From Streptomyces sp. CB02056 (GTDB lineage Bacteria > Actinomycetota > Actinomycetes > Streptomycetales > Streptomycetaceae), in assembly GCF_001905545.1 (NCBI RefSeq), contig NZ_LIPD01000011.1, positions 63,495 to 127,494 of the forward strand: 64,000 nt of DNA, in the 5' to 3' direction. Positions 1-11,207 of the stretch are shown one piece after another. The notes beneath the pieces were generated by a model that worked only from the letters and a program-made list of their open reading frames with translations, was not told the origin of the DNA and did not search any database. Within the stretch, counting starts at the first letter, position 1. Each line of letters starts with the position of its first letter. A program made the translations under genes and the position numbers.

Positions 1-1444
1 TGGCGAGGTCGAGCGCCGCGAGCAGCCTGGCCAACTTGTTCACGTGCGCGGTGAGCCCGGTGAATTCCCGCCAGGATTCGGCCAGTCGGGGTGCCGTGTC
101 CACCGGCGACGGGGCGATGTGGCGTCCAGGGGTGAGGTCGACCTCGTCGTTGAGGAGTTCGATGACGGGCACCTGTCGCACGTAGGCAGGGGCCTGCGGG
201 GAGTCGGCCTCTTCGACGGCCTCGCGCACGAAAGCGCTGATCGCCGCCCAGTCGGGGGTCCACTTCTCCTCCGGGTCCCGGGGGAAGCGCGAGGCGGCGT
301 CGGCGACCAGCAGCCGATCGCCCACCGGTGTGCCTTCCCCGTGGGCGGGCATCCGCAGTACCCACAGGTGCAGGGAGACGCTGTGCGGGGCGGCGCAGCC
401 CGGCGGCAACGCGACGACGGCTCGCAGTTGCCCGGTGCGCAGCAGCGAGCCGCGGATGCGGCGGCCGGCCTTCCTGGCCGCGACGGCGGGCGGCAGCAGT
501 AGTACCGCGGTGCCGCCCGGCCGCAGCTGTGCCAGGCAGTGCTGGACCCAGGCGAGTTCGGGCTCGGTGCGCGGGGGAAGGCCGTGGCCCCAGCGGGCGT
601 CGGTGGCCAACTCCTCGTATCCCCAGTCCCGTTCGTTGAAGGGCGGGTTGCACAGGACGATGTCGGCGGAGGTGCCGGAGAACGGGTCGTCGCGTAGGGA
701 GTCCGCAGCCCGTACGGAGACCTGCGCCCACTCCTTCTGCCCGTGGCCCTCGCTCTCGGCGAGGGCCATGCGGGAGTCCGCCAGCGAGGCGAGGACGGCG
801 TCCCGGTCACTGCCGAGCAGCGTGAGTGCCCCGGCGCCGGACGCCCTCACGGCGTCGGCCGCGGCCAGGAGGAGATGCCCGGGGCCACACGCAGGGTCCA
901 TGACCGTTGTGTCGCCGGAGCTGCCTGGGCTGTCGCCCGCCACGTCGTTGGCAGCCCTGAGGGCGAGTTGTGCCATGAGGGATGCCAGCGGTTCCGGGGT
1001 CGTGGCGATCTGGCGCACATGGACGTCGAGCCAACGGCGCAGCAGAAACGCGAACGTTTCCGTGCCCCCTTCACGCTGTCCGAGATCCACGGCCCGTTCG
1101 ATCAGCGCCCGTGTGTCGGCACGGATCTCCTCGCCTTCGTCGCTCGCCCGCCCGGAGAGGAGCCGTCCTACCTCGGCGATCGCGGCCCCGGTCTCGTCAC
1201 GCCCGCCGAGCGCCTCGAAACCGGGCCATAGCCATTCCCTCTCGGCGGACTCTTTCAACTTCTTGTTGTTGCGCAGCCAGCCCTCGATGTCGGTCAAGGA
1301 GAACTGAGGGTTGGTGTCGGTGCCGGCGATCCGCTCAGGGAAGGACGGATGCCGCCGCCGCCAATTGCTCACCGCGGCTCGTCCTACACCCGCAAGGCGG
1401 GCGATTTCGGCCAAGGTCACCGGTACGGCGCGCGACGTGGACAT
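1..1444 (-). CDS. N-6 adenine DNA methyltransferase with N-terminal HTH (3' end outside window)
   Basis: The gene starts at an ATG whose first base is 1444 and stays open to the left edge, giving about 481 codons and no stop. Residues about 8-60 look like a MerR/Xre-type helix-turn-helix (IARLAGVGRAAVSNWRRR) followed by a wing-like segment. The SAM-binding motif I, DPACGPGHLL, lies near residue 182, and the catalytic motif IV, NPPF, near residue 266. This order (motif I, then NPPF) is that of type I HsdM-like gamma-class N6-adenine methyltransferases. The HTH may act as a DNA-recognition or autoregulatory part, which is inference. It is co-oriented with the kinase gene upstream and divergent from the helicase operon, so it may supply self-modification to that system. 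No specificity subunit is visible here; it could lie to the left. Confidence 0.85.
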   Translation of the reverse strand, partial: MSTSRAVPVTLAEIARLAGVGRAAVSNWRRRHPSFPERIAGTDTNPQFSLTDIEGWLRNNKKLKESAEREWLWPGFEALGGRDETGAAIAEVGRLLSGRASDEGEEIRADTRALIERAVDLGQREGGTETFAFLLRRWLDVHVRQIATTPEPLASLMAQLALRAANDVAGDSPGSSGDTTVMDPACGPGHLLLAAADAVRASGAGALTLLGSDRDAVLASLADSRMALAESEGHGQKEWAQVSVRAADSLRDDPFSGTSADIVLCNPPFNERDWGYEELATDARWGHGLPPRTEPELAWVQHCLAQLRPGGTAVLLLPPAVAARKAGRRIRGSLLRTGQLRAVVALPPGCAAPHSVSLHLWVLRMPAHGEGTPVGDRLLVADAASRFPRDPEEKWTPDWAAISAFVREAVEEADSPQAPAYVRQVPVIELLNDEVDLTPGRHIAPSPVDTAPRLAESWREFTGLTAHVNKLARLLAALDLA

Positions 1445-1550
1445 CTACACTCCCAGGGCATTTCTGGTGGAGGGAGGACTTTCCCCTCGGTCATGGGTGT
1501 GTGATCAAGCCACCCTTCCTCTGAACTGCATCGGTCAGCGTACATGACCA

Positions 1551-1565
1551 TTGACTTTGTTCACA
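1551..1565 (+). promoter_or_regulatory. 15-bp motif, copy A (possible operator)
   Basis: TTGACTTTGTTCACA on the plus strand. It lies about 107 bp upstream of the HTH-methyltransferase start, reading in the opposite sense to that gene. One base differs from copy B at 2748-2762. The two copies flank the kinase gene as direct repeats. It could be a shared regulator site, or a footprint of the insertion or duplication of the kinase gene. Confidence 0.4.
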
Positions 1566-1623
1566 GATGCACCATGGCGGGTTTGGGGGCGTACGTCGCG
1601 TTCTGGTCGGTCAGGCGCGCGGG

Positions 1624-2637
1624 TCAGCGCGACGGCTGGTTGTGCCGCCCTGGCGTTGCCCCCGTCCGCCCGGGTCGGCTGTTCCGCCCCGATGTTGCCC
1701 ATGCCCGCACAGGCCGGGCTTCGGGCCCCATCGGGTGGGTGAAGGGCCGCAGCGGGTCCACTTCGGCCCATGGGACGAGTGCCTGTTCGGGGGTACGGCG
1801 CTCGGGTAGCCACACGGCGAGACGCTGCCACACCTCGCCGGCGTGGGCGGGGCGCTCGTCGGGGTCCTTGGCCAGCAACTGGAGCACCAGGTCCTCCAGT
1901 TCGGAGGGGATGCCTGCGCGGAGCCTTCCGGGCGGTACGGGCGGCTGCTCAAGGATCATGCCGGGCAGCATCAGTTCGGACTCGTGCGTGAAGACCGGTT
2001 CGCCCGTCAGCATCGCGTACAGCAGACAGCCCAGCGCGTACAGATCGGTGCGGGGGTCGACCGGCTTGCCCTGCACCTGTTCCGGTGCCATGCACTCCAG
2101 GCTGCCGGGGTGCTCACCGGTCGTGGTGAGGCCTGTGGTGCCCGGGTCGAGGAAGGCGGCGACGCCGAAGTCCAGGACCTTAACCACGCCGTCCGTGCGG
2201 ATCACGACGTTGCTGCCCTTGAGGTCGCGGTGCACGACCTCGCGAGCGTGCACCGAGCCCAGGACGGAGGCGATCTGGACGCCGACCGACGCGATCTCCT
2301 CGATGGAGAGCGGGCCCTCCTCGGCGATCCGGTCGTCGAGCGGGGGCCCGATCACGTACTGCATGACGAGAAAGCGGGTGCCGTTCTCCTCGCCGAGATC
2401 GTAGACGGTGGCGAGGCCCGTATGGTCGAGTCGCGCGACGGCCTGCGCCTCCCGGCGGAACCTTTCGGCGTCGCGGGCGCGCTGCTCCCCCGTGAGTCCC
2501 GGATCGACGTTCATGGTCTTCAACGCCACGTCGCGGCCCAGGTTCTCGTCGTGGGCGAGCCAGACGACTCCCATGCCGCCCCGGCCGATGAGGCGTTTGA
2601 TCCGGTAGCGACCGGCGATCAGTGTTCCGGTGTCCAT
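1624..2637 (-). CDS. Serine/threonine protein kinase (Hanks type, cytosolic)
   Basis: 337 aa, ATG start. The kinase domain covers residues about 10-285: glycine loop GRGGMGVVW, ATP-binding Lys in VALK, catalytic loop HRDLKGSN, metal-binding DFG, and an APE-like MAPEQ. All catalytic residues are present. There is no transmembrane helix and no PASTA or other extracellular sensor, only a basic, Gly/Pro-rich tail of about 40 residues, so it is a soluble kinase. Actinomycetes have many housekeeping kinases. Its position between a methyltransferase and a divergent helicase/methyltransferase operon suggests a defence role comparable to PglW in Pgl/BREX type 2 or to phage-responsive kinases; that is inference from context. 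It shares the 2638-2860 intergenic region with the divergent operon. Confidence 0.9.
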   Translation of the reverse strand: MDTGTLIAGRYRIKRLIGRGGMGVVWLAHDENLGRDVALKTMNVDPGLTGEQRARDAERFRREAQAVARLDHTGLATVYDLGEENGTRFLVMQYVIGPPLDDRIAEEGPLSIEEIASVGVQIASVLGSVHAREVVHRDLKGSNVVIRTDGVVKVLDFGVAAFLDPGTTGLTTTGEHPGSLECMAPEQVQGKPVDPRTDLYALGCLLYAMLTGEPVFTHESELMLPGMILEQPPVPPGRLRAGIPSELEDLVLQLLAKDPDERPAHAGEVWQRLAVWLPERRTPEQALVPWAEVDPLRPFTHPMGPEARPVRAWATSGRNSRPGRTGATPGRHNQPSR

Positions 2638-2747
2638 TCGCGCTGCGGCCCGTCCCCTCCGTGCCCTGCCGTGCCCTGCCCGGGCTGGTGTCGGGAAGAG
2701 TGTGACACGGTGGTGCTTCGAATGCCGCCCGCGCGGCGCTTTGTTCG

Positions 2748-2777
2748 TTGACTTAGTTCACACGCTATTGCTCTAAT
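2748..2777 (+). promoter_or_regulatory. Sigma70-like promoter of the helicase operon, overlapping motif copy B
   Basis: A -35 box TTGACT (2748-2753) and a -10 box TCTAAT (2772-2777) are separated by 18 bp, close to consensus for a vegetative promoter. The predicted transcript would start about 75 bp before the GTG at 2861. The -35 box lies inside TTGACTTAGTTCACA (2748-2762), copy B of the motif at 1551. A protein binding that motif would therefore block this promoter. Confidence 0.5.
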
Positions 2778-2860
2778 GGGGTGAAGGCGGGGCGGTTCGT
2801 CCCGCGCGCCGCACCCACTACGGTGATGCGGGGATTACGTCGGGAGCTAGTGAGGATCAC

Positions 2861-5800
2861 GTGGACGTCTTCGAGGTGCACCGTCGGCTCATCCAGGACT
2901 ACAAGGAATACACGTCCGGTTCGGTGGTGATCGACGACCCGCGGATCGGCGAGAAGGTGTCCAAGTCCCTTGCCGACGGCGACCAGTGGCCTGACCCCTG
3001 GCTCTCGCTCAACCCGAGCTTCGCGAGCGGCGGCACCGTCGACCACCTCGCCGACGACCTCGGCCTCCTCCACCCCGAGTGCAAGCGGATCTTCCGCACC
3101 GGCAAGGACAAGCGGGGCACGACGATCCGTCCCATCCGCTTCCACCAGCACCAGCGCGATGCCATCGAGGCCGCCGACTCGAAGGACTCGTACGTCCTGA
3201 CGACCGGCACCGGCTCCGGAAAGAGCCTCGGCTACATCGTGCCCATCGTCAGCCGGATCCTGAGCGAGAAGCGGCCCGGAGACCCCCCGAGCATCAAGGC
3301 GATCATTGTCTACCCGATGAACGCGCTGGCCAACAGCCAGCGGGGCGAGCTGAGGAAGTTCCTCACCGACGGATACGGCGTGGGCAACGAGCCCGTCACG
3401 TACGCCCGTTACACCGGCCAGGAGAAGCAGTCCGAGAAGGACGCGGTCCTCGACACCCCCCCGGACATCCTGCTCACCAACTACGTGATGCTGGAGCTGA
3501 TGCTCACCCGCCCCGAGGAGCGCAAGCGTCTCATCGGCCGGGCCAAGGGCCTGCGCTTCCTCGTCCTGGACGAACTGCACACCTACCGCGGCCGTCAGGG
3601 CGCCGACGTCGCCCTGCTGGTCCGGCGCGTGCGCGAGGCCTGCGAGTCGCCCGCCCTGCAGTGCGTCGGCACCTCCGCCACCATGTCCACCAAAGGCACC
3701 CCCGCCGCCCGCCGCCGTGAGGTCGCCGAGGTTGCCTCCACCCTGTTCGACACGGAGATCTCCCCAGACTGGGTGGTGGGCGAGACCCTGGTCCGCGCGA
3801 CCGGCGACACGACCCCCACACGTGCCGAACTCGCAGCCCGCGTAATGGAGAACAACCCTCCGCTGGAGTACGACGCACTTAAGGCCGACCCTCTGGCCCA
3901 CTGGGTCGAGACCGCCTTCGGCCTGACCGAGACCACCGACGAGGACGGCACCCGCTTGCTGGTGCGCGCCAAGCCCACCACCGTGGAGCTCGCCGCGCGC
4001 GTCCTACGCGAGGACGCCTTCGACATCCCGCGCGACGCGCCCGAGGACGAGCCGTACATCGCCTGCGCCAAGGCCATCCGGTCCACCCTCCGGGCCGGCA
4101 CACAGGTCCGCGACGCCGACGACCGCGCGCTGTTCGCGTTCCGCCTCCACCAGTTCCTCTCCAAGGGTGGCTCGGCGTACGTCTCCCTGGAGCCGGCGGA
4201 CAGCCGCCACATCACCCGCACCTACCAGCAGCGGGTGCCCGGAGAGCCGGAGAAGCTCCTGCTGCCGCTGTCCTTCTGCCGTGAGTGCGGCCAGGAGTAC
4301 CTCACCGTGGCCCGCGAGCAGAGCGACGACGGCACGGTCTCCTTCCGCACCCGTGAGGACGCGGACGACGAGCAGGGCTACCTCTACCTCTCGGCCGCCA
4401 ACCCCTGGCCCGAGCGTGTCACCGACGCGATCGACCAGCGCCGCTTCCCCGACAGCTGGCTCACCCTCGACCCGAAGAAGGGCACGCCCGTCCTCACCGC
4501 GAGCCGCAAGAAGCGCGCTCCACAGCCCGTGTGGGTGAGGCCCGACGGCACGGCCGTGAACAAGGACGGGGACGGCCTGTACGCCGCCTATGTGCCCGCC
4601 CCGTTCCTGTTCTGCCTTGAGTGCGGGGTCAGCTACGAGGAAGTGCGGGAGCGGGATTTCGCCAAGCTGATGACGCTCGACCAGGAGGGCCGGTCCACAG
4701 CCACGTCTGTCGTCAGCGCTTCCATCGTGCGCCACCTGAAGAGCCTGCCGGAGAAGGAACTCGGCAAGGACGCACGCAAGTTGCTCACCTTCGTCGACAA
4801 CCGGCAGGACGCCAGCCTGCAGTCCGGTCACTTCAACGACTTCGTGATGGTCACCCAGCTGCGGGGTGCGCTGTACCGCGCGATGCTGAAGGCGAGGGAT
4901 AAGGGGCTGCGCTGGAAGCGGCTGGGCGAGGAGGTCGTCGAGGCCATGGGGCTGGCCCCGCACGAGTACGCCAACAACCCCACCGAAGTGGAGGCGCTCG
5001 CCGAGGAGACGCGGGACGCGCTGGCCCAGGTGGTCGAGTACCGGCTCTTCCTGGACCTGGAGCGCGGCTGGCGGGTCACCATGCCCAACCTGGAACAGAC
5101 CGGTCTGCTCGGGCTGGAGTACGCGGGGCTCGACCAGATCGCCGAGGACGAGGAGCGCTGGCAGCGGGCGGCAGAGCCGCTGCGCACCGCCACTCCCGCC
5201 ACCCGGCTCGATCTCGCCCGGGTCCTCATGGACGAGCTGCGCCGCCAGCGGGCCGTGGACACCCCGTACTTCACCGAGGCGAAGTTCAACGAGCTGCGAA
5301 AGGAGTCGGCGAAGCTCAACGACGCCTGGGGGATCGCCGACACCGAGGCGGCGCCTCCCACACCGACCGTCGCCCTGCCGCGCGTGGGGCGGCCTGATCG
5401 CAGCCGCAGCGAGAAGAACCTCACCGGCCGCGGCGCTTTCGGCCGCCACGTCCGCAAGCCGGAGACCTTCCCGCACTGGAGCCACGACCTTTCCCTCGAC
5501 GACGCCCAGGACGTGATCCGCGACCTGCTGGAGGTCCTCGCCGACGGAGGTGTCCTGAGCCGGATCACCCAGGGTCGGGGCGAGGACCCCGGCTACCAGA
5601 TCCACCACCCGGTGATCCGCTGGCACACCCGCGACGACGACCACGGCGCGGTGGACCGGCTGCGCCGCACCTACCGCACCGGCCGGGGCCCCCGCGTCAA
5701 CGCCTTCTTCAAGGGGCTCTACAAGGAGGTCGCGTCCACCTTCGCCGGACTGCACGCTGCCGAGCACACCGCTCAGGTCCACCCCGACGTCCGCGAGGAA

Positions 5801-8131
5801 CGGGAGAAAATGTTCAGCAAGGGGCTGCCGCTGCCCCTGCTGTACTGCTCGCCCACGATGGAACTCGGCGTCGACATCGCCAGCCTCAACGCCGTCAACC
5901 TCCGCAACGTCCCGCCGACCCCCGCGAACTACGCCCAGCGCTCGGGCCGCGCGGGCCGCTCGGGCCAGCCCGCGCTGGTCACCACGTACTGCGCGACCGG
6001 CAACAGCCATGACCAGTACTACTTCACCCGCTCCGACCAGATGGTCGCGGGCACCGTCGCCGCGCCCCGCCTCGACCTGGCCAACGAGGACCTGCTCGCC
6101 TCGCACGTGCACGCCATCTGGCTCGCCGAGACCCGCCTGGAACTCGGCCGCACCATGACCAAGATCCTCGACACCGACGGCAAGACCCCCTCGCTGGAGC
6201 TGCTGCCCGGGGTGCGGGAGCAGATCGGCGGCCCGGCCGCCCAGCAGCGCGCCCTCCTGCGGGCCCGCACCGTCCTCGCGGGCTGCGTCGACGCCCTGCG
6301 CGAGACGTCCTGGTGGCACGAGCAGTGGCTGGAGGACACCGTCGCCAAGGCCCCCGGCCGTTTCGACGAGAAGTGCGGACGCTGGCGGAACCTCTACCGC
6401 AAGGCCCTGGAGGAGCGGGAGATCCAGCACGACAACATCCGCAACCGCACGGCGACCGGCCGCTCCCAGGCTCAAGCCGTCCGCCGCCGCGCCCAGGCGG
6501 AGAACCAGATCGCCCTTCTGGAGAACAGGCAGGGAGGCGAGCGCACGGTGCTGTCCGACTTCTACCCGTACCGCTACTTCGCCTCCGAGGGCTTCCTGCC
6601 CGGCTACTCCTTCCCCCGGCTCCCGCTCGCCGCGTACATCCCCGGCACCGGCCGCACCAGCCGCGGCTACGACGGCGACTACCTCCAGCGGTCCCGGTTC
6701 ATCGCGATCCGCGAGTTCGGGCCGGGCGCGCTGATCTACCACGAGGGCAGCCGGTTCAAGGTGGACCGGGTGCAGCTGCCGCCGGACACCAGCGGCGAAC
6801 TGACCACCGAGAGTGCCAAGGTGTGCCAGGGCTGCGGTTATCTGTCCCCCGAGGAGCGGCGCGAGGACACCTGCCTGGGCTGCGGCACCTCGTACGGCGA
6901 CCCCCGTACCGGGTTGCTGCACCTGCACACCGTCTTCACCCACCGGCGCGACCGGATCTCCTCCGACGAGGAGGAGCGCCAGCGCACGGGCTACGCGGTG
7001 GAGATCTCCTACCGTTTCAAGCAGCATGAGGACGGCCGGGACGGTTCGCTGCGCGCCGAGGCGAAGGCCGCGGCCGGCCGCCTCCTTGCCGAACTGGTCT
7101 ACGGCGACAGCGCCACCGTCCGTCTCACCAACCTGGGCTACCGCCGCTCGGTCGCCAAGGGCGACATCGGCTTCTGGCTCGACCCGGTCACCGGTCAGTG
7201 GCTGGCCGGCTCCACCGGCAGGCCGAGCACGAGCGCGCCCGGCCGGGAGACCCCGGTGGAGGACGAGGGCCTCGCCGACGCGGAGAAGGTCGTGCGCAAG
7301 GTCCCCGTCATCCCGTACGTCCAGGACACCCGCAACATCCTCGTCCTTAAGCTCGCGGCCCCCGTCGACAAGGACACCGCGATCACCCTTCAGTACGCGC
7401 TGGAGCGGGGCATCGAGGCCGAGTTCCAGCTGGAGGACTCCGAGCTGGACACCGAGGAGCTGCCGCCGCATGACGGGCCCCGCGAGCGGCTGCTGTTCAT
7501 CGAGAGCGCCGAGGGCGGCGCGGGCGTCCTGCGCCGCCTCCAGGCCGAGCCCGACGCGCTTGCCCGCGCCGCCGGCCGGGCCCTGAAGATCGCGCACTTC
7601 GACCAGGTCGGGCGCGACCGGGGAGCCGAGAAGCGCAATGGCGACCCGTGCGAGAAGGGCTGCTACGACTGCCTGCTCTCCTTCGGCAACCAGCGCCACC
7701 ATCGGATGATCGACCGCCACCTGGTGAAGCAGCTGCTGATGGACTTCGCGGGCGGCGAGGTCGGCTCCAGCCATGCGGGCCGCAGCCGCGACGAGCAGGC
7801 CGACGCGCTCATTGAGGGCGCCGACTCCTCCCTGGAGGAGCGATTCGTCGCCTACCTCAGGACCCACGGCCACCGCCTGCCCGACCACCAGCAGGTCAGG
7901 CTGAGCGCGGCCCTGTCCAAGCCGGACTTCGTCTACGACACCTCCTTCGGCCCCGTCGCGGTCTTCGTCGACGGCCCGCACCACGACTACGCCGAGACGG
8001 CCCTGCGCGACGAGGAGGCCGCCGAGCGGCTGAAGGAGATCGGCTGGGAGGTCATCCGCATCCGCTACGACGACGACTGGTCGAAGGCCGTCGCCGACTA
8101 CCCTTCGGTGTTCGGCGAAGCGCGCCGCTGA
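2861..8131 (+). CDS. Giant DEAD-type helicase with DUF1998-like zinc region and Vsr-like nuclease C-terminus (DISARM-like)
   Basis: 1756 aa; GTG start with GAGG five bases upstream. Walker A TGTGSGKS is near residue 114 and a DELH Walker B near residue 237. Helicase motifs V/VI (MELGVDIA ... [11 protein letters not shown]) appear only at about residues 995-1037, so a very long insertion separates the two RecA halves. Several CxxC pairs (CRECG, CLECG, CQGCG, CLGCG) and a CEKGCYDC cluster near residue 1597 mark the zinc-binding DUF1998-type region seen in DrmB and MrfA relatives. Residues about 1660-1753 resemble Vsr/DUF559-type PD-(D/E)XK nucleases (KPDFVYD ... VFVDGPHHD). It heads a three-gene operon with a SNF2 helicase and a methyltransferase. 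In DISARM, the helicase (drmA) and DUF1998 (drmB) functions are separate genes; here they appear fused and a nuclease is added. Confidence 0.88.
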   Translation: MDVFEVHRRLIQDYKEYTSGSVVIDDPRIGEKVSKSLADGDQWPDPWLSLNPSFASGGTVDHLADDLGLLHPECKRIFRTGKDKRGTTIRPIRFHQHQRDAIEAADSKDSYVLTTGTGSGKSLGYIVPIVSRILSEKRPGDPPSIKAIIVYPMNALANSQRGELRKFLTDGYGVGNEPVTYARYTGQEKQSEKDAVLDTPPDILLTNYVMLELMLTRPEERKRLIGRAKGLRFLVLDELHTYRGRQGADVALLVRRVREACESPALQCVGTSATMSTKGTPAARRREVAEVASTLFDTEISPDWVVGETLVRATGDTTPTRAELAARVMENNPPLEYDALKADPLAHWVETAFGLTETTDEDGTRLLVRAKPTTVELAARVLREDAFDIPRDAPEDEPYIACAKAIRSTLRAGTQVRDADDRALFAFRLHQFLSKGGSAYVSLEPADSRHITRTYQQRVPGEPEKLLLPLSFCRECGQEYLTVAREQSDDGTVSFRTREDADDEQGYLYLSAANPWPERVTDAIDQRRFPDSWLTLDPKKGTPVLTASRKKRAPQPVWVRPDGTAVNKDGDGLYAAYVPAPFLFCLECGVSYEEVRERDFAKLMTLDQEGRSTATSVVSASIVRHLKSLPEKELGKDARKLLTFVDNRQDASLQSGHFNDFVMVTQLRGALYRAMLKARDKGLRWKRLGEEVVEAMGLAPHEYANNPTEVEALAEETRDALAQVVEYRLFLDLERGWRVTMPNLEQTGLLGLEYAGLDQIAEDEERWQRAAEPLRTATPATRLDLARVLMDELRRQRAVDTPYFTEAKFNELRKESAKLNDAWGIADTEAAPPTPTVALPRVGRPDRSRSEKNLTGRGAFGRHVRKPETFPHWSHDLSLDDAQDVIRDLLEVLADGGVLSRITQGRGEDPGYQIHHPVIRWHTRDDDHGAVDRLRRTYRTGRGPRVNAFFKGLYKEVASTFAGLHAAEHTAQVHPDVREEREKMFSKGLPLPLLYCSPTMELGVDIASLNAVNLRNVPPTPANYAQRSGRAGRSGQPALVTTYCATGNSHDQYYFTRSDQMVAGTVAAPRLDLANEDLLASHVHAIWLAETRLELGRTMTKILDTDGKTPSLELLPGVREQIGGPAAQQRALLRARTVLAGCVDALRETSWWHEQWLEDTVAKAPGRFDEKCGRWRNLYRKALEEREIQHDNIRNRTATGRSQAQAVRRRAQAENQIALLENRQGGERTVLSDFYPYRYFASEGFLPGYSFPRLPLAAYIPGTGRTSRGYDGDYLQRSRFIAIREFGPGALIYHEGSRFKVDRVQLPPDTSGELTTESAKVCQGCGYLSPEERREDTCLGCGTSYGDPRTGLLHLHTVFTHRRDRISSDEEERQRTGYAVEISYRFKQHEDGRDGSLRAEAKAAAGRLLAELVYGDSATVRLTNLGYRRSVAKGDIGFWLDPVTGQWLAGSTGRPSTSAPGRETPVEDEGLADAEKVVRKVPVIPYVQDTRNILVLKLAAPVDKDTAITLQYALERGIEAEFQLEDSELDTEELPPHDGPRERLLFIESAEGGAGVLRRLQAEPDALARAAGRALKIAHFDQVGRDRGAEKRNGDPCEKGCYDCLLSFGNQRHHRMIDRHLVKQLLMDFAGGEVGSSHAGRSRDEQADALIEGADSSLEERFVAYLRTHGHRLPDHQQVRLSAALSKPDFVYDTSFGPVAVFVDGPHHDYAETALRDEEAAERLKEIGWEVIRIRYDDDWSKAVADYPSVFGEARR

Positions 8132-8252
8132 CCTCGGGGAGGGGCGGACCCCATCGGCCCGCCCCCTCCCGCGGCCCGCCGACGAGTGCTCCGGCCACTG
8201 CCCCGGCCGACCCGCCCGAACGACCCCTACCGCCCCGACCCGGAAGGCCCGC

Positions 8253-11207
8253 ATGACCACCGCCGCCCAGTCGACCCGGCAATACGCCGTCGGCTCCCTC
8301 GTCCACGCCCGGGGCCGCGAGTGGGTCGTGCTGCCCGACTCCACACCCGACCTCCTCGTCTTGCGCCCGCTCGGCGGCGCCGACGACGACATCGCGGGCG
8401 TCCTACCCGGCCTGGAGACCGTCGTCCCCGCCACCTTCGCCCCGCCCACTCCCACTGACCTGGGCGACCAGCAGGCCGCCGGGCTGCTGCGCACCGCCCT
8501 GCGCATCGGCTTCCGCTCCGGCGCGGGCCCCTTCCGGTCGCTCGCCTCGATCGCCGTCGACCCCCGCCCCTACCAGCTGGTCCCGCTGCTGATGGCGCTG
8601 CGTCAGGACACCGTCCGGCTGCTGATCGCCGACGACGTCGGCATCGGCAAGACCGTGGAGGCCGGGCTGATCGCCGCCGAGCTGCTGGCGCAGGGCGACG
8701 CACGAGGCCTGGTCGTGTTGTGCTCGCCCGCCCTGGCCGAGCAGTGGCGGGCCGAGCTGTACGGCAAGTTCGGCGTCGACGCCCGTCTCGTGCTGCCGTC
8801 CACGATCGGCCGTCTGGAGCGTGAGACCCCGTACGGCCAGTCGGTGTTCCGCTCGGACGGCGCGTACGTCGTCTCCACCGACTTCATCAAGTCCCCCCGA
8901 CACCGCGAGGACTTCCTGCGCCACTGCCCCGACCTGGTGATCGTCGACGAGGCGCACTCCTGCGTCTCCGACACCACGGTCGGCGCGTCCGCCCGCTCTT
9001 CCCAGCAGCGGTACGCGCTGCTGCGCGCCCTCGCCGACCGGACCGACCGCCACCTCCTTCTGGTAACGGCCACCCCGCACAGCGGCAAGGAAGAGCCCTT
9101 CCGCCGCCTGATCGGCCTGCTCGACGACCGCCTGGCCGCCGTCCCCCTTGACACCGACGCGGGCCGCAGGCTGCTCGCCGAGTTCTTCGTGCAGCGCCGC
9201 CGCGCCGACATCCGCGAGGACTTCCAGGACGGCGCGCACTTCCCGTCCTCCCGGGACACCGCCGAGACCGCCTACACCCTGCACCGCGACTACAAGAAGC
9301 TCCTCGACGAGGTCCTGTCCTACGCCCGGGAGACTGTACGCGCGGCCGACGGCGCCCTCCAGCAGCGTCAGCGCTGGTGGTCGACCCTCGCTCTGCTGCG
9401 CACGCTGTCCTCCTCCCCGGCCGCCGCCGTGCAGTCCCTGAACACGCGCGCCGGCGTCGAGGAGGCGGGCACCCCCGCCGAGGCGGACCGCACCGGGGAG
9501 CGCACCGTCTCCGACCCGGCCGACAGCGAGACCCCCGAGTCCGCGGACGCTGTACCGGGCACCCGCCTCCCCACGGCCACCGGAGCCGCGGCCACCGGCA
9601 CCGAGGCCGACGACGAGGAGAGGGCCCGCCTGGTCGCCATGGCCGAATCGGCCAAGAAGCTCTACGGCCCGACCCGCGACGCCAAGCTGAAGAAGCTGAT
9701 CACCACCGTCTCCGACCTCCTCGACAAGGGTTACCGGCCCATCGTCTTCTGCCGCTATATCGCGACCGCCGACTACGTGGCCGACCACCTCAAGAAGGTC
9801 CTCAACAAGAAGGGCGCCGAGCACCTGGTCGCGGTGGCCTCCGTGACCGGCGGACTCTCGCCCGACCAGCGGGTCACCCGCATCGCCGAGCTGACCGGCA
9901 CCGACGAGGAAGGCAACCCCGCGCCCGAGCGCCGCGTCCTAGTCGCCACCGACTGCCTCTCCGAGGGTGTCAACCTCCAGGAGTCCTTCGACGCCGTCGT
10001 CCACTACGACCTCGCGTGGAACCCGACCCGCCACGAGCAGCGCGAGGGCCGCGTGGACCGCTTCGGCCAGCGCACCGACATCGTCAAGGCGCTCACCCTG
10101 TACGGCGCCGACAACCCGGTCGACGGCATCGTCCTCAACGTCCTGCTCCGCAAGCACGAGCGCATCCGCCGGGTCACCGGCATCTCCGTGCCCGTGCCGC
10201 AGGAGTCCGAGAGCGCCATGCAGGCCGTGTTCGAGGGGCTGATCCTGCGCGGCGAGCGGTCGGCGTACGAGCAGGAAGGGCTGTTCGCACAGGAGGAGGT
10301 GGCGGAGCAGCTGGAGATCGCCTGGCAGTCCTCCGCCGAGCGGGAGAAGCGCTACCGCTCCCGGTACGCCCAACTCACCATCAAGAAGGCCGAGGTCGCC
10401 GCCGAGGTCGACGAGGTCCGTGCCGCGCTCGGTACCGGCGAGGAGGTACGGGACTTCACCCGCCGCGCCCTGGGCGCCCTGCGTGGTATGCCCGCCGCTA
10501 CGAAGCAGGGCGGCTTCACCGCGCACACCGATGCCCTCCCACAGGGCCTGCGCGACACCGTCTCGCACGCGCTCGGCCCCCGCCACCCCCGCCCGGTCGT
10601 CTTCCACGACGCCCCCAGCGCCCCGCGCGGCGAGGCCGCCCTCACCCGCACGGACCCGGTGGTCGCCGCCGTCGCCCGCTTCGTCCTGGACGCGGCCCTA
10701 GACGACGCCGGCAAGGTCCCGGAGTGGCAGCGCCCGGCGCGCCGTTGCGGAGTCATCCGTACGAAGGCCGTGGAGCGGAACACCACGCTCCTGCTGGTGC
10801 GCCACCGCTTCCAGCTGAACCTGCCCGCCCGCGATGGCTCGGTGCGCGAGCAGCTCGCCGAGGATGCCCGAGTGGTCGCTTACCGGGGCAGGCCTGATGC
10901 CCCCGAGTGGCTTCCGGAGGACGAGGCCGTGGCCCTCCTCGCAGCCCGCGCCACACAGAACACCGACCCGAAGTTCGCCACCGAGCACATCGCCGAGATC
11001 CTGACCGCCCTGCCCGCGATCATGCCCGAACTGCGAGACCAGTCGGCCGAGTTGGGTCGCAACCTGGAGGCCTCGCACCGCAGGGTTCGTACCGCCTCCC
11101 GCGCCCGTCTCGCGGGCCTGAAGGTCGTCCACCAGGGCGACCCGGACATCCTGGGCGTGTACCACTACCGCCCGGCCCCGACGTTCTCCCAGGGAGTGGG
11201 CGCATGA
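8253..11207 (+). CDS. SNF2/RapA-like DEAH helicase (DrmD-like)
   Basis: 984 aa, ATG start 121 bp after the giant helicase. Superfamily 2 motifs are in order: DDVGIGKT (Walker A, near residue 128), VDEAH (near residue 232), TATPHSG, and the C-terminal helicase block SEGVNLQ ... GRVDRFGQ (about residues 570-606). The LAWNPTRHEQREGR signature is typical of the SNF2/RapA group found in DISARM (DrmD) and restriction-linked translocases. A low-complexity Glu/Ala/Thr-rich insertion (about residues 405-455) lies between the lobes. The stop overlaps the next start as ATGA, so it is translationally coupled to the methyltransferase. Probable role: ATP-driven DNA translocation in the defence complex. Confidence 0.9.
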   Translation: MTTAAQSTRQYAVGSLVHARGREWVVLPDSTPDLLVLRPLGGADDDIAGVLPGLETVVPATFAPPTPTDLGDQQAAGLLRTALRIGFRSGAGPFRSLASIAVDPRPYQLVPLLMALRQDTVRLLIADDVGIGKTVEAGLIAAELLAQGDARGLVVLCSPALAEQWRAELYGKFGVDARLVLPSTIGRLERETPYGQSVFRSDGAYVVSTDFIKSPRHREDFLRHCPDLVIVDEAHSCVSDTTVGASARSSQQRYALLRALADRTDRHLLLVTATPHSGKEEPFRRLIGLLDDRLAAVPLDTDAGRRLLAEFFVQRRRADIREDFQDGAHFPSSRDTAETAYTLHRDYKKLLDEVLSYARETVRAADGALQQRQRWWSTLALLRTLSSSPAAAVQSLNTRAGVEEAGTPAEADRTGERTVSDPADSETPESADAVPGTRLPTATGAAATGTEADDEERARLVAMAESAKKLYGPTRDAKLKKLITTVSDLLDKGYRPIVFCRYIATADYVADHLKKVLNKKGAEHLVAVASVTGGLSPDQRVTRIAELTGTDEEGNPAPERRVLVATDCLSEGVNLQESFDAVVHYDLAWNPTRHEQREGRVDRFGQRTDIVKALTLYGADNPVDGIVLNVLLRKHERIRRVTGISVPVPQESESAMQAVFEGLILRGERSAYEQEGLFAQEEVAEQLEIAWQSSAEREKRYRSRYAQLTIKKAEVAAEVDEVRAALGTGEEVRDFTRRALGALRGMPAATKQGGFTAHTDALPQGLRDTVSHALGPRHPRPVVFHDAPSAPRGEAALTRTDPVVAAVARFVLDAALDDAGKVPEWQRPARRCGVIRTKAVERNTTLLLVRHRFQLNLPARDGSVREQLAEDARVVAYRGRPDAPEWLPEDEAVALLAARATQNTDPKFATEHIAEILTALPAIMPELRDQSAELGRNLEASHRRVRTASRARLAGLKVVHQGDPDILGVYHYRPAPTFSQGVGA

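Noticed and set aside
4004-8506. A minus-strand open frame of 1500 codons opposite the giant helicase
   Set aside because: The helicase motifs and zinc clusters are on the plus strand; the antisense frame has no domain and extends past both gene ends.
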